Assembly (NCBI GenBank): GCA_037074615.1
Contig: CM073560.1
Coordinates: forward strand, 1,681,501-1,745,500
Reading direction: 5' to 3'
DNA from: Leucaena leucocephala
Lineage: Eukaryota; Streptophyta; Magnoliopsida; Fabales; Fabaceae
Length of the DNA: 64,000 bases
A model generated the notes under the pieces. It saw only the letters and a list, made by a program, of their open reading frames with translations, ran no database searches and was not told the DNA's origin. Positions 36,439-47,402 of the stretch are shown here, piece by piece. The position numbers were made by a program, and so were the translations under genes. Numbering within the stretch: the first letter of the stretch is position 1; each line of letters starts with the position of its first letter.

Positions 36439-36985
36439 CGGGATATATCTGACATTTTAAATTAATTTTAATTAAATAATTAGTATACTAAAATATTTAA
36501 TATTTTAAAATATTTTTAAAAATACTATTTAATATATTAAAATATTTAAATTATATAAATATAAATTTTTATTCGATCTATATTATATAAATTTTTTATT
36601 TTAATATATTACTATTTAAAATGTTGTATGTATCATATTATTTAAAAAATAATATTAAATAAATTTTAAAATTGATATTATATAAAATTTATAGTGAAGA
36701 TTGAGAAATTCTATAGTTTATTTAGTATAATTTATTAAAATAATATTTCACATGTGACCTTTTAAACAATAATGTATCGAAATAAAAAATTTATGTGATA
36801 TATATTAAATAAAAATTTATATTTTTGTTGACAAAGTGATAAAATTATAATAATTTAAATATTTTATAGTGTTAATTATACCTCTAAAATTAATTTATAA
36901 TTTTGATTGCACTTATAAATAATTATAAATAATTTAGGATCTATTGTACTTCTAAAATTAGTTGAGGTGATTAAACATTTACCCT
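36439..36985. mobile_element. AT-rich MITE, family shared with 50751-51444
   Basis: The ends are approximate inverted repeats (GGGATATATCTGACATTTTA at the left, the inverse of AGGGTAAATGTTTAATCACC at the right). The interior aligns with 50900-51270, including blocks such as ATAGTTTATTTAGTATAATT and CACATGTG. No coding capacity. Ends are approximate. Confidence 0.55.
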
Positions 36986-37407
36986 ATAATATATATATAT
37001 ATATATAGATTATTTGCATAGTAACAAATATTTTTTTAAATAAGGTATTGATGTTCTATATTCCTCTGCTTTGGAATAATGAAATATATCCGCCCAGTTC
37101 ATCATCAATTCATGGATTCATTAATATAATAGTAATATTTTAGACATCATGCAAATTTTTTCATAATTTCTTCTATTAGGAAAACAGTAACTTTCTTCGG
37201 TTTAGATACGGGGAACATAGTTTTATCGTCAGTATCCATTACTAATGCTTTGTCGATTGTCAGTATAAATAAATACCGTGAAATATATTAAAATTTAAAG
37301 AAGACAGAAAAGTTGAAGAAAACGAAGATAGGGATTTTATTTGAACTCTTACGAAATCCTTTTCTTAAACGGAGTTTTTTACGAAAGATTCTAAAAAACA
37401 TATATAT
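36986..37407. other. AT-rich intergenic DNA
   Basis: It starts with a (TA)n run near 36990-37007. No gene recognised. It ends at the direct repeat of SINE copy E. Confidence 0.4.
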
Positions 37408-37588
37408 TTTGTTTTGTCCACCCGTTTTCTGGAATTTTATCTCGACTATATCTAGATTCGATCCGCGTTGTTCACCTGATTATGGTAGGTGAGTCTTCCA
37501 ACAGAAATTTTTTACATACGCCAAAACTCGAACTCGAGACCTCGTTTAAGCGATATTAAACCGCTTACCACTAAGATTGACTCCTGTT
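37408..37588 (-). mobile_element. tRNA-derived SINE, copy E
   Basis: On the minus strand it has the diverged promoter region (GAGGTCTCGAGTTCGAGT) and the body (GTTGGAAGACTCACCTACCA). It ends in a short tail. A 12-base direct repeat, gattctaaaaaa, at 37387-37398 and 37589-37600 flanks it and extends imperfectly into TATATAT. It is more diverged than copies A to D. Confidence 0.82.
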
Positions 37589-37600
37589 GATTCTAAAAAA

Positions 37601-38483
37601 AAATATATATAGTGACTTTATAATTTGTATTACAAAGTTGCCTTTTCAAGGGGCCATATTGATCACATATATATGCTAAACGATTGTGGAAGTAAAGCAT
37701 GCATTTATTAATATCAAGAAAAGTCATATGGTTAAATTAATCGAAGCATCATTGATGTAAATTTGACTCAGTCATATGCCGGCTCTGGATAAATTACGTA
37801 CGTACTATTTATTTATTTTTGGATATATTCATGTACTATTTATATTTTCTTCTTCTCTTTAAATAAGTCTTGAAGTACTATAATTTCGTCTCAACTCCAA
37901 AATTTGAGACCGATTCAATGCTATAGTTTAGAGTATTGCAGACAGTGAGTTAAATGATGAAACCATAAGGGTATCCAAAAAAAGTACATTACTTTGGCTT
38001 GGACTATACTCCTATGCCACTATTCTCTTCCAAAATAAAGAAGATTTTACTTCTCGTTTTTTTTTAATTTTTAGTACTTAGATATCTTATTATTGAAAGT
38101 AATTTTGTGAATCAATACATAACACCTCTTTTTATAAATATTTAAACTTTAATTTAGTATGCAATAAGAGATTAATCCCTTTCATTAGATCATATTCTTA
38201 GGAGTTAAGTTTTGCCATTCACTTTTTTTTTATAAAGAAATATTTAAAAGAGTTAGGTCTCAAGAGTTTTACCAATATCAGTGTGTACTTTTAAGTTCAA
38301 AAAATACTTGTAGAAGAATTTATAAATTGCCTTTTACAAGGATCTTTATATTAGAATAATATTTGAACTGAATTATCTTTTTTATTAGTGAGTTGGTGTG
38401 GGCGTTTTGAGGCCACCCATTATGGCAATCTCTTCGTCTGTTTATCCAATTCTTGAACCCTCTCCAAATTTTGCATTTCATAA
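37601..38483. other. Intergenic DNA up to the Copia insertion
   Basis: Mostly AT-rich. The last 90 bases before the retrotransposon contain a short plus-strand open frame starting at 38422 that the insertion interrupts. No gene can be named. Confidence 0.4.
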
Positions 38484-38897
38484 TGAAGGTTTTCGGGCGT
38501 ACCTTGGATCTTGTTTTGCTTACCGAGATACCCACACGCAACCAGAGCACCTTGTATGGACTCTGGTACGTTTCACAGCAAATAACACCAAAGAAGAAAA
38601 ACAGAGCGTCGGACTGAGGGAGAGAGTATTCTGTGAGAGAGTGTGTTTTTTCAGAGGACCAGAATGCTCTCTTAAATAAGCTTTCTGCAGTTCTCTGGAA
38701 TCGACGCATCAGTTGGAGAAACAATACGTCTGCTTCTCTTCCCGTGCGTCGCTTCAGCATGAAATGGTATGTAACTCTTTACATATAGGGTATATTACAC
38801 ATATATACCCAAATCTCTCCCTCATTCTCACAATGGCCTCAATGCCTATTGGGTCTGGGTCTAACCCACCAAAGGTGGATCAACCTATTTTCCAACA
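38484..38897 (-). repeat. 3' LTR of the Copia element
   Basis: 414 bases, the same length as the other LTR. In plus-strand reading it begins TGAAGGTTTTCGGGCG and ends TTTTCCAACA. Seven substitutions and no indels separate it from the 5' LTR at 45332-45745. Confidence 0.97.
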
Positions 38898-38909
38898 TCT
38901 CCCACTCAC
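38898..38909 (-). other. Polypurine tract of the Copia element
   Basis: On the minus strand GTGAGTGGGAGA directly precedes the 3' LTR. It is the expected primer for plus-strand DNA synthesis. Confidence 0.75.
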
Positions 38910-40104
38910 ATTTGGTGGATTAGATATCATGAGTCCAATCTCATTCTCTTTCTCCTTTCATACTAGGTGCTTTGCCGTGACCGCGTAGGCATGACGTCTC
39001 CTTCTGGGCGTTTGTACTAGAAATCCCTTTCACAGAGACCAGCACAAAGCAACCCTTTAGTGCAGTTCAATCAGAATAAGTTATAGTGCCTTGAATATCC
39101 TAGATTTACCCATATACACTTTTCTTCTGGCTAATCTAATCCCTCTTGAGTCAGCATATAACTCAGATAGCCTCCACTTATGCATAGTATCCACACTTAT
39201 GAAATTAACAAAATAATATCATAAGGGACCGGTCACAGACACTAGCATGGATGTGTATATTCTGGCAATCTTTCTTTCGCCCATATATTATTTTGATATG
39301 AATCAACCGCTTTCCTAGCATAATACCTTTGGTTCATATATAATTTTGACCATAGGACAAATGCTAAAGTAGAAATCACTGAAACATACCTCCATAATAC
39401 TGTCAAAGTCAAAGGACATTAATGAAAGGATGATACCTTTCTGGAACTCACACAACAATGAAGCAGGGATTGATTCACTTGCTTTCCATTTGCGGTTCTT
39501 TAGCACATATGGTATGAATCACATGTTACGGTGTTCCTCTTATCCAATAAGAGTGTACGTCGTTTTGATTCTATCAATCACACCGTACAGACTTAAGTCT
39601 AGACACTCATAGCATCTAAACCCAAACTCTTCAATTCTACTCACATAATATGACGTCAATATTGAAGAATTTGTAATCTGGCTACAGGTTTCATGGATGT
39701 GGGTATCCATAGTTCGATCCATATCCTTACTTATGGATCTCATCTCGACTTACTGCACTATTTAAGCCAAGGCGACATTCATTGTGTTTCTTCTCTACCA
39801 TATCAGCACTCTTGCTGCTTTACTGGTGAACACATGTCTCATCTTTGAATGCTTCTCTAGCATCAAAGGCGGTCGCTCGTGTGAGAGAGCTACCCTTTTC
39901 AACCTGTACGACATACTAGACATTGTATACTTTTATTTAGACATATAAGTAATAATGATATCATTAATGAAAAATGAAAAATATTACATACAGTCTGCTA
40001 CTTTATATTTTTCGTATGCCAATAGCTGTTACATGTTTATGAAATGTTTCTTTGCTTATTGGCTTAGTCAGGGGGTCTGCAACCATACATTTGGTTGAAA
40101 TGTA

Positions 40105-43100
40105 TTATACAGTTACAATTTTCTGTGCTATATAATCCCTCACAAAGTTATACTTAATATCAATGTGTTTGGTCTTGCTGTGATACTTAGGGTCTTTGGT
40201 GTAGGCTATGGCTGCAGTATTGTCACAGTGTATCAACACCGGATTGGTACTCTCATTCCCAAATCCTAGGTGTTCGATAAATCTCTTCAGCCAAACAGCC
40301 TCTTGCGCTGCTGCAGTGCATGCCACAAACTCAGCTTCCATAGAGTGTAAAGCAATGCACGTCTGCTTCTTGCTACTCCAACATATGGCTCCGTTGTTAA
40401 GCAAGAAGGTGTATCCTGAAGTAGATCTTCGTTCTTCTTCATCACCGCCTACATCAGCATCGGAATATCCGACTAGGCGCAGATTACTTCCTAGATAACA
40501 CAACGCATAATCAGATGTGCCCTTTAAGTATCTCAAGATCCTCTTCACTGCTTTCCAGTGTTTCTCACCGGGGTTTGACTGGAATCTACTAACCAGCCCC
40601 ACTGCATAACAAATATCTGGTCTTGTACACATCATTGCATACATAAGGCTGCCAACGGCACTTGCATATGGAACTCTTTCCATTTGCTTTTTGTCTAAAT
40701 CAGTTTTGGGACACATATCAGAACTCAATGCCACACCAGTGGCTACAGGGATATCCATGGGTTTGCATTCACTCATATTGAATCGCTCAAGTATCTTCTT
40801 GATATAATTCTCTTGTGAAAGAGTGAGGATTCTCTTGGAGCGATTCCTTTGAATCTTGACTCCAAGTATGTATTCTGCTTCACCCATGTCTTTCATCTCA
40901 AAGTTTGATGAAAGCCATTCTTTAATAGCTATCACCGAGTCAAGACTATTTCCAGCTAATAGTATATCGTCTACGTATAAGGATAATATTACAAAGTTAC
41001 CCTCAAACCGCTTAACATAGACGCAGTGGTCTTCCTCTATCATTTGGAAGTTATATGAGGTTATTGCCTTGTGAAACCTCAAGTACCACTGTCTGGATGA
41101 CTGCTTTAATCCATAAATGGATCTTTTGAGTTTACACCTCTTGTGTTCAAACCCTTTTTCAATGAAACCTATTGGTTGTTCCATATAGATTTCTTCATCC
41201 AGATCACCATTCAGGAATACGGTTTTTACATCCATATGATGTAATTCCAGGTTTAAACTATTTACTATTGCCAGGATAAGTCTTATAGAGTTGAAGCGCA
41301 CAACAGGTGAAAAAGTATCCTCATAATCTATACCTTCCTGTTGTGTATATCCCTTTGCAACCAATCGAGCTTTAAATTTGTCAATTGATCCATCCACCTT
41401 TCTTTTGATTTTGAGAACCCACTTGTTCCCAATGGCTTTACGCCCTTTTGGTAGATCAACCAATTCCCAAACTTGGTTTTTCATCATTGAGTCCATTTCC
41501 TCTTTCATTGCTTTCTTCCATTCCTCCTTAGCAGCACCTGCCAAGGCCTCATGAACAGTGCGGGGTTCATCATCCCCTTCTGGAGTAACTAAGAGTGCTT
41601 CGCCTTCTATTTGGAAGCGTCTCTTTGGAACACTTTCCCTGTTACTCTTTCTGGTAGGAGCAACAACAACTTGCTTATCTTTTCTCATTTGCCTCGGTCT
41701 TTGTGTTGACCGTTCTTGGCTCCCACTCAGATTGACATACCTGGAAGATCCTGGTCTGTCAATTTGTTCAGCACTATCCTGTTCTTGAGTCTCATAAAAA
41801 GATACAGTGCGGTCAACATCTCCCCTACTGGAAAATTCTGTTTCAATGAATACAGCATCTCTAGATTCTGTTTCAGTCACTGTTCCATCTTCAATTTCAC
41901 TTATGAATACATATCCTTTTGAGGGTTCAGAGTACCTTATAAAGATACATTTCTTCCCTCTAGGACCCAGTTTCCCATGTCTATGAGAATTGTCATGGAT
42001 ATAGGCCGCCGAGCCCCAAGGTCTAAGGATGCTTAGATCTGGCTGACGTTTAGTCCATAACTCATAGGGTGTGGAAGCGACTGACTTAGAGGGCACACGG
42101 TTAAGTATGAAGGTTGCTGTCAATAAAGCATCACCCCAATATGAAATTGGAAGGTTTGCCTGAGCCATCATAGACCTAACCATGTCTAGAAGAGTTCTAT
42201 TTCTTCTTTCGGCAACCCCATTCTGTTGAGGTGTGCCAGGGATAGTTAGTTGCCTAATAATCCCTTTTTCTTCACAGAGCTGTTTGAATTGATCTGAAAG
42301 GTATTCACGACCTCGATCAGTGCGTAATGCCTTAATTCTATTGTCCATTTGATTCTCTAATTCATTTATGTATCGTCTAAAACACTCTAGTGCCTCATAC
42401 TTGTGAGAAATCAAATAGACATGACCATATCGTGAATAATCATCAATAAAGGTAATAAAATACCAAGCTCCGTGTCTTGCCCTCACACTCATTGGACCAC
42501 AAATATCGGAATGAATTAATTGCAATGGATTTTCGGCTCGTGTTCCCTTACCAAATGGTTTTCTGGTAGCCTTACCTGCTAGACAACTTTCACATAATGA
42601 CATATCCATGTTAGGGATGACCCCCAACAAGCCTTCTTTTGCCAGTTTAATCATTCTATTCTGATTAATATGTCCTAGTCTAGCATGCCAGATATTCATA
42701 TCAGGATTATTTGAAGTAATAGCAAAGCAATCATGAACATTAAAATTACTAGCAAGATCCAAAATAAAGAACCTTTGAAATTGGAAAGCTGAACCATAAA
42801 ATATTGAGTTGCTATAAATGTCTGCAACTTTACCATGAAAGTTTATATTAAACCCAAAGTTCAATAAGCAAATTACAGAAACTAAATTCCGTCGGATGTC
42901 AGGAGCATGAAGCACATCATGCAACATCAAGGTCTTTCCACCATGTAAAACAAGTTTACAGGTGCCAATGCCTCGAACCTCGATCCTTGCATTATTGCCA
43001 ACAAAAAGCCACTTGCTTTGAAAAGGCAACCGACGGTATTCCACGAAAGATCCTCGATCTCGACTTACGTGGTCTGTGGAGCCTGAGTCAATAATCCAAG

Positions 43101-44040
43101 AAAAGGAAACAGGTTCTGTTAAGAAAACAGTACTAGAAACAAATGAGACATGTGAATTCACATAATTCACTTTTACCTTTTCGCTCTCGGTCTGTTTAAA
43201 ACAGTCACGTGCGAAATGTCCCATATTATGGCATGCAAAGCATTTGACCTTCTTTAGGTCTAGCTTTTTCTTGCCACCTTTCGTTCCCTTCTTCTTGTAT
43301 TGTTGCTTGCCTTTCTTAGGCGGAGGACCTCCCTTCTTCCCATTTTTCTGAAATTTCTTGCCCTTTTTGAATTCAGGCTTTGACTGGGAAAGACCAATAC
43401 CTTCGGTCCGATAGGCTTGTCCAGTAGCCTTATAAGCCTCTAGACGTTCATCCTCTAGCTCCAAATGCTTAGCTACATCATTGAAAGTGATGATGTTCTC
43501 ATTGTGGGTCAAATTAACTTTCATGTGCTCCCAACTGGCAGGGAGTGATCTGATGACAGCTTGCACTTGCTGCTCGTCAGATAAATTATGTCCAGCCTCC
43601 TTCAATTCACGGATCATTGTGGACATCTCTCGCAGATGTTGCCTCATAGGATTATTCGGTTTTAGCTTATAGGTGTCGAATTTAATCGTCAACCGTCTAA
43701 GCTTAGTTGTGGAGACTCCTCCAAACTTATCCTTTAAGGCAATCCACATAGCTTGTGCTGTTTTGTGTGTCTCAAACTCACACATCAAATCATCTGCCAT
43801 TGCACTCAGCAGTGTAATTCTTGCTATGCTATTCTTCTTTTTCCATAACAGGTATGCTTCCTGGTCTCTCCTGTGCTGGGCCGTATTTCCAGCTTCAGGC
43901 TCTACCATTGTCATGGTTAATGGCTCAACAGCATCCTGTTCTTCTAAAATATATTGGACCTTTCGGTGCCAAATATCCCAGTTGTCCCCGTTAAGTTTTT
44001 CCCCCTTATTCAATTCAGCAATAATGTTCTTTGAGGCCAT
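40105..44040 (-). CDS. Copia gag-pol polyprotein
   Basis: One frame of 1311 codons with no internal stop. The GAG region occupies the first part and ends in a Lys/Gly-rich stretch and a CX2CX4HX4C zinc knuckle starting at Cys267 (CFACHNMGHFARDC). The aspartic protease motif has Asp318 in DSGSTDHV. The integrase has the HHCC zinc region (WHARLGHINQNRM, CESCLAGK), the DDE core and the NGVAERRNRT motif. The reverse transcriptase has YVDD at 1022-1025. RNase H with ICWSSKKQTCIALHSMEAE follows near the C-terminus. The RT and RNase H resemble Tnt1/Tork-type plant Copia proteins; the lineage is tentative. All hallmark catalytic motifs checked appear intact. Confidence 0.97.
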   Translation of the reverse strand: MASKNIIAELNKGEKLNGDNWDIWHRKVQYILEEQDAVEPLTMTMVEPEAGNTAQHRRDQEAYLLWKKKNSIARITLLSAMADDLMCEFETHKTAQAMWIALKDKFGGVSTTKLRRLTIKFDTYKLKPNNPMRQHLREMSTMIRELKEAGHNLSDEQQVQAVIRSLPASWEHMKVNLTHNENIITFNDVAKHLELEDERLEAYKATGQAYRTEGIGLSQSKPEFKKGKKFQKNGKKGGPPPKKGKQQYKKKGTKGGKKKLDLKKVKCFACHNMGHFARDCFKQTESEKVKVNYVNSHVSFVSSTVFLTEPVSFSWIIDSGSTDHVSRDRGSFVEYRRLPFQSKWLFVGNNARIEVRGIGTCKLVLHGGKTLMLHDVLHAPDIRRNLVSVICLLNFGFNINFHGKVADIYSNSIFYGSAFQFQRFFILDLASNFNVHDCFAITSNNPDMNIWHARLGHINQNRMIKLAKEGLLGVIPNMDMSLCESCLAGKATRKPFGKGTRAENPLQLIHSDICGPMSVRARHGAWYFITFIDDYSRYGHVYLISHKYEALECFRRYINELENQMDNRIKALRTDRGREYLSDQFKQLCEEKGIIRQLTIPGTPQQNGVAERRNRTLLDMVRSMMAQANLPISYWGDALLTATFILNRVPSKSVASTPYELWTKRQPDLSILRPWGSAAYIHDNSHRHGKLGPRGKKCIFIRYSEPSKGYVFISEIEDGTVTETESRDAVFIETEFSSRGDVDRTVSFYETQEQDSAEQIDRPGSSRYVNLSGSQERSTQRPRQMRKDKQVVVAPTRKSNRESVPKRRFQIEGEALLVTPEGDDEPRTVHEALAGAAKEEWKKAMKEEMDSMMKNQVWELVDLPKGRKAIGNKWVLKIKRKVDGSIDKFKARLVAKGYTQQEGIDYEDTFSPVVRFNSIRLILAIVNSLNLELHHMDVKTVFLNGDLDEEIYMEQPIGFIEKGFEHKRCKLKRSIYGLKQSSRQWYLRFHKAITSYNFQMIEEDHCVYVKRFEGNFVILSLYVDDILLAGNSLDSVIAIKEWLSSNFEMKDMGEAEYILGVKIQRNRSKRILTLSQENYIKKILERFNMSECKPMDIPVATGVALSSDMCPKTDLDKKQMERVPYASAVGSLMYAMMCTRPDICYAVGLVSRFQSNPGEKHWKAVKRILRYLKGTSDYALCYLGSNLRLVGYSDADVGGDEEERRSTSGYTFLLNNGAICWSSKKQTCIALHSMEAEFVACTAAAQEAVWLKRFIEHLGFGNESTNPVLIHCDNTAAIAYTKDPKYHSKTKHIDIKYNFVRDYIAQKIVTV

Positions 44041-45317
44041 TGTTCAATATTGGTTCTGTGACAAACCTATCCCACATTAATTTATTGAACTATAGAACAT
44101 TAAAAGTGAATTTATATAGCACATTTTTAAAAAATATACAATGTCATGTACTTTTATTATTTTTAATCAGAAAATAATAACATTACTAGACCCATAATCA
44201 GGAGAATACGTTTGTACCTCCCATCACATAGGCACTAACAGCGTCATTACTCTCTATAAAAAAATTAATATAAGCACTCTCAAAATTTTACTTTTAGAAG
44301 ACTCATCATCTAAAAGAGCTCCCACTTATAAAAAGCATTAATCAACTTATATAGAAATGAAATATAAGTCAATTCCATATAAGACATGTAATAAATGGCA
44401 AGTCTTTACAAAGAAAGAATAATTAAAACATGTCCTTATTGACATCATTCATAAATAAAATGTCATCATTTAACCTATATCCCAGATATTCAGTGCTAGA
44501 TGAAGCTATTTTCACCTAAATAATTAAAAATATTAATTATTATAATTTTCTGGAATTTTTAAACACTAAAAATATACCAGAAAATACACTAAATATCCAT
44601 AAATAAATCCATAATTATTTCTAAAATAGGCAAATTATATATCAAAATAAAGATCTTGATTTTAGGGATTTTTAGAAATAAACCGCACCTCAATCGGACC
44701 CAAAACGCGCCCTCACGCGCCCCAAGAAGGATAAATTCAGAAAAAATAGAAAAACTGAACAACGGCCACTCTTAGCCCTTGGCGCGTGCATTCCACGCGC
44801 TATTCTGGTGCTGCCACGTGTCCTTGCCATGTGTCGCCACCAGAATTTTCTCCATTTTCCATTTTTTTTTAACGCAGCTTAAAAAAAAACTATTTTTTTT
44901 TTAAATATGCCGTAGCAAAAAATTTTTTTTTTTATGGTACTGTAGCGTCGTCCCTGACCTCCAGCCGGGTCAGGGACAGACCCGACAGGAAAACGGTTCG
45001 GGTCCGCCGACCCGACTCGTTTTTCACCCATAACTTCTCCGTCCGACGTCCGATTTTGACGTTCTTGGTGTAATTTTCTTCGTTTTTTCGAGCTCTACGC
45101 AATGGGACTAATTTTAGAGCCTAAAAATACTATTTTTAATGACCCAAATTTGGAAACGAAATGTCTCTGTTTGGTTCTACGTACAAAGTGCCTCTATTTA
45201 TGGTTTCATTGCATGCTTCATACATATTATCATGAAATAAGCACTTGGAAACATAAATAAGCATGCAGAATAGTGTAAAACCAGAAAAACAAAAATTCAC
45301 AGAAATATGCGGAAGCT

Positions 45318-45330
45318 GCCTCTGATACCA
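45318..45330 (-). other. Primer binding site of the Copia element
   Basis: On the minus strand TGGTATCAGAGGC lies one base inside the 5' LTR. TGGTATCAGAGC is the usual plant site complementary to the 3' end of initiator tRNA-Met. Confidence 0.9.
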
Positions 45331-45331
45331 A

Positions 45332-45745
45332 TGAAGGTTTTCGGGCGTACCTTGGATCTTGTTTTGCTTACCGAGATACCCACACGCAACCAGAGCACCT
45401 TGTATGGACTCTGGTACGTTTCACAACAAATAACACCAAAGAAGAAAAACAGAGCGTCGGACTGAGGGAGAGAGTATTCTGTGAGAGAGTGTGTTTTTTC
45501 AGAGGACCAGAATGCTCTCTTAAATAAGCTTTCTGCAGTTCTCTAGAATCGACGCATCAGTTGGAGAAACAATACGTCTGCTTCTCTTCCCGTGCGTCGC
45601 TTCAGCATGAAATGGTATGTAACTCTTTACATATGGGGTATATTACACATATATACCCAACTCTCTCCCTTATTCTCACAATGGCCTCAATGCCTATTGG
45701 GTTTGGGTCTAACCCACCAAAGGTGGATCAACCCATTTTCCAACA
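45332..45745 (-). repeat. 5' LTR of the Copia element
   Basis: 414 bases. It should carry the promoter and start of the retrotransposon transcript, which runs leftwards. The target duplication copy cataa follows at 45746-45750. Confidence 0.97.
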
Positions 45746-45750
45746 CATAA

Positions 45751-46290
45751 TTATCCAAAGCACACGAAAGAGACCCTCTCTATCTCTGTAGAATTGATAT
45801 GTGCCTTTGAAATTTGAATAACGTAACAAAGATCTCAGATTTCGCAATCAATGTGACAAACATATTAGAATCATTGAGGAGATCGATATTAGGTGTAGAG
45901 CTATTACCCTTGCTGATCACTGGGATCAAGTTCCAGTTACCGTAAAACTTGATCGTAAATAATTAGTCGCCGTAGTTTCTTTGAGAAGATTGGCTTCTTG
46001 GTTCTTACCCTTGCAAATATATATCATTGCATCCTTTCTGATGGTTTTCACATGTTGAATGAGTGAAGATTGACCTCCTTTTCGTCTCTCATTCATTCTC
46101 CATGCGAGTATTGATGCTGCCGATTGTTCCCTTGTTTTGACTTCAAGTGAGTTAGGACCTAAGAACAATCTAATGTTTCCTTCGACTCCATTAGCTGCTA
46201 TCATTCTTCGCGAAGCACATGTTGAATATGCTTTCAGGAAGGATCGACTTACTCTCAAGACTGATAGAGAAGGAATTGGTTAATTAACCC
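45751..46290. other. Coding-like but unassigned remnant beside the Copia element
   Basis: Several short frames look protein-like but do not connect. One is a plus-strand frame at 45822-45962 (contains RIIEEIDIRCRAI). Another is a plus-strand frame at 46074-46283 (contains LGPKNNLMFPSTPLAAIIL and HVEYAFRKDRLTLK). The third is a minus-strand frame at 45926-46258. I could not assign a family. The region reads most simply as a decayed gene that the retrotransposon has partly interrupted. Confidence 0.3.
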
Positions 46291-47145
46291 CTTTTAGTTT
46301 GTAAGCTCGTTAATTATGTTGTTTGTTTTCTTTCCTTTCTATTGCTTGTTAAGACCTTTTTATGCCTCATTTTGAGTAATGAAATCTCTTTAGCTGGTTA
46401 AAAAAAACAAAGGTTACCCACCAATCAATAATTCTTTATTTTTTTAATAATATTTACTCATTCTTAATATATAGACATCTTTCCTAAAAATAAAACTCAA
46501 AATTTAAAATAATCTAATCTAACTTTATACTATTAGATTAACTATATATATCAATTAGCAATAAGTAATTCTAACTTAGGTGTGACTTTGTTGAAAATAA
46601 GTTGATCTTTCATCCCTTGTATTGTTCCATTTAGCCATTTTTGTTGTAAGAAATTTCTTTGCATCTTCGGTCCATTCATAAATATAACTTTAGGGTATCT
46701 TACAAAGAATATTTTTAATGACTAATTACTAGATAGAAGTTACACGAGTCTCGGTTTCTAATCTATTGAGCGTGGATACTATACACTTGTACGCAATTCA
46801 ATGAACATAACTCATTTAAAACGATGTTTATGTGTATAATAAACAAGATAAATGAGTTTGAATATCAAATAAACAATTCATTCATTTTAACGGTGTAACA
46901 AGATAATTTAATGGTGTAATTCATTTAGAGCTAACCAAATAATAGGAAAAGGATTATAAGAAGAGCTAGTAGTGTGGAAAACTAATAATTTGAGAATACA
47001 ACGTAAAGAAGTCCAAAAAAAAAAAACACTTGAGCAACAAGATAATGCTGTAAGAAAATAAGAAAATAAAAAAAAGAAGAGAAGAGAAGGGAAGAGGAGG
47101 ATCCCAGGGTCTTGTCATGCAACCTCCTCAGATAGTACTTGCCTG
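46291..47145. other. AT-rich intergenic DNA
   Basis: No gene recognised. The part near 47145 is probably the 3' untranslated region of the minus-strand COR27-like gene. Confidence 0.4.
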
Positions 47146-47274
47146 CTATGCCTCATCACTAATATCATCTTGTCCGCTTCCAATCTGTGGGACCACCTGT
47201 TAGGTACGCACACATGTCAATCACCCATTGGTTCCTGTGGTACAGATTTTTCAATTTCTTAAAGCTACCAACTT

Positions 47275-47307
<33 letters not shown>

Positions 47308-47367
47308 AGTGACTTACAAATTACATGCAAATCACCCACTTGTCTGCTTCTGGTAATAAAATCACTC

Positions 47368-47402
<35 letters not shown>

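Larger units (their letters stand above)
38484..45745 (-). mobile_element. Complete Copia LTR retrotransposon
   Basis: The element is 7262 bases long and oriented on the minus strand. It has 414-base LTRs at both ends, each reading TG...CA, and a perfect 5-base target duplication, cataa, at 38479-38483 and 45746-45750. A primer binding site, a purine-rich tract and one uninterrupted gag-pol frame in the order GAG, protease, integrase, reverse transcriptase, RNase H define Ty1/Copia. By direct comparison I count 7 differences between the LTRs (about 1.7 percent), so insertion was recent. It is longer than a typical 5-kb plant Copia element because of a leader of about 1.28 kb and a 3' non-coding region of about 1.2 kb. 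It may be mobile, but that is not shown. Confidence 0.97.

Noticed and set aside
38320..38988. Open frames of 91-146 codons across the left LTR
   Set aside because: They are repeated in the right LTR and run across the LTR border, so they reflect LTR sequence rather than genes.
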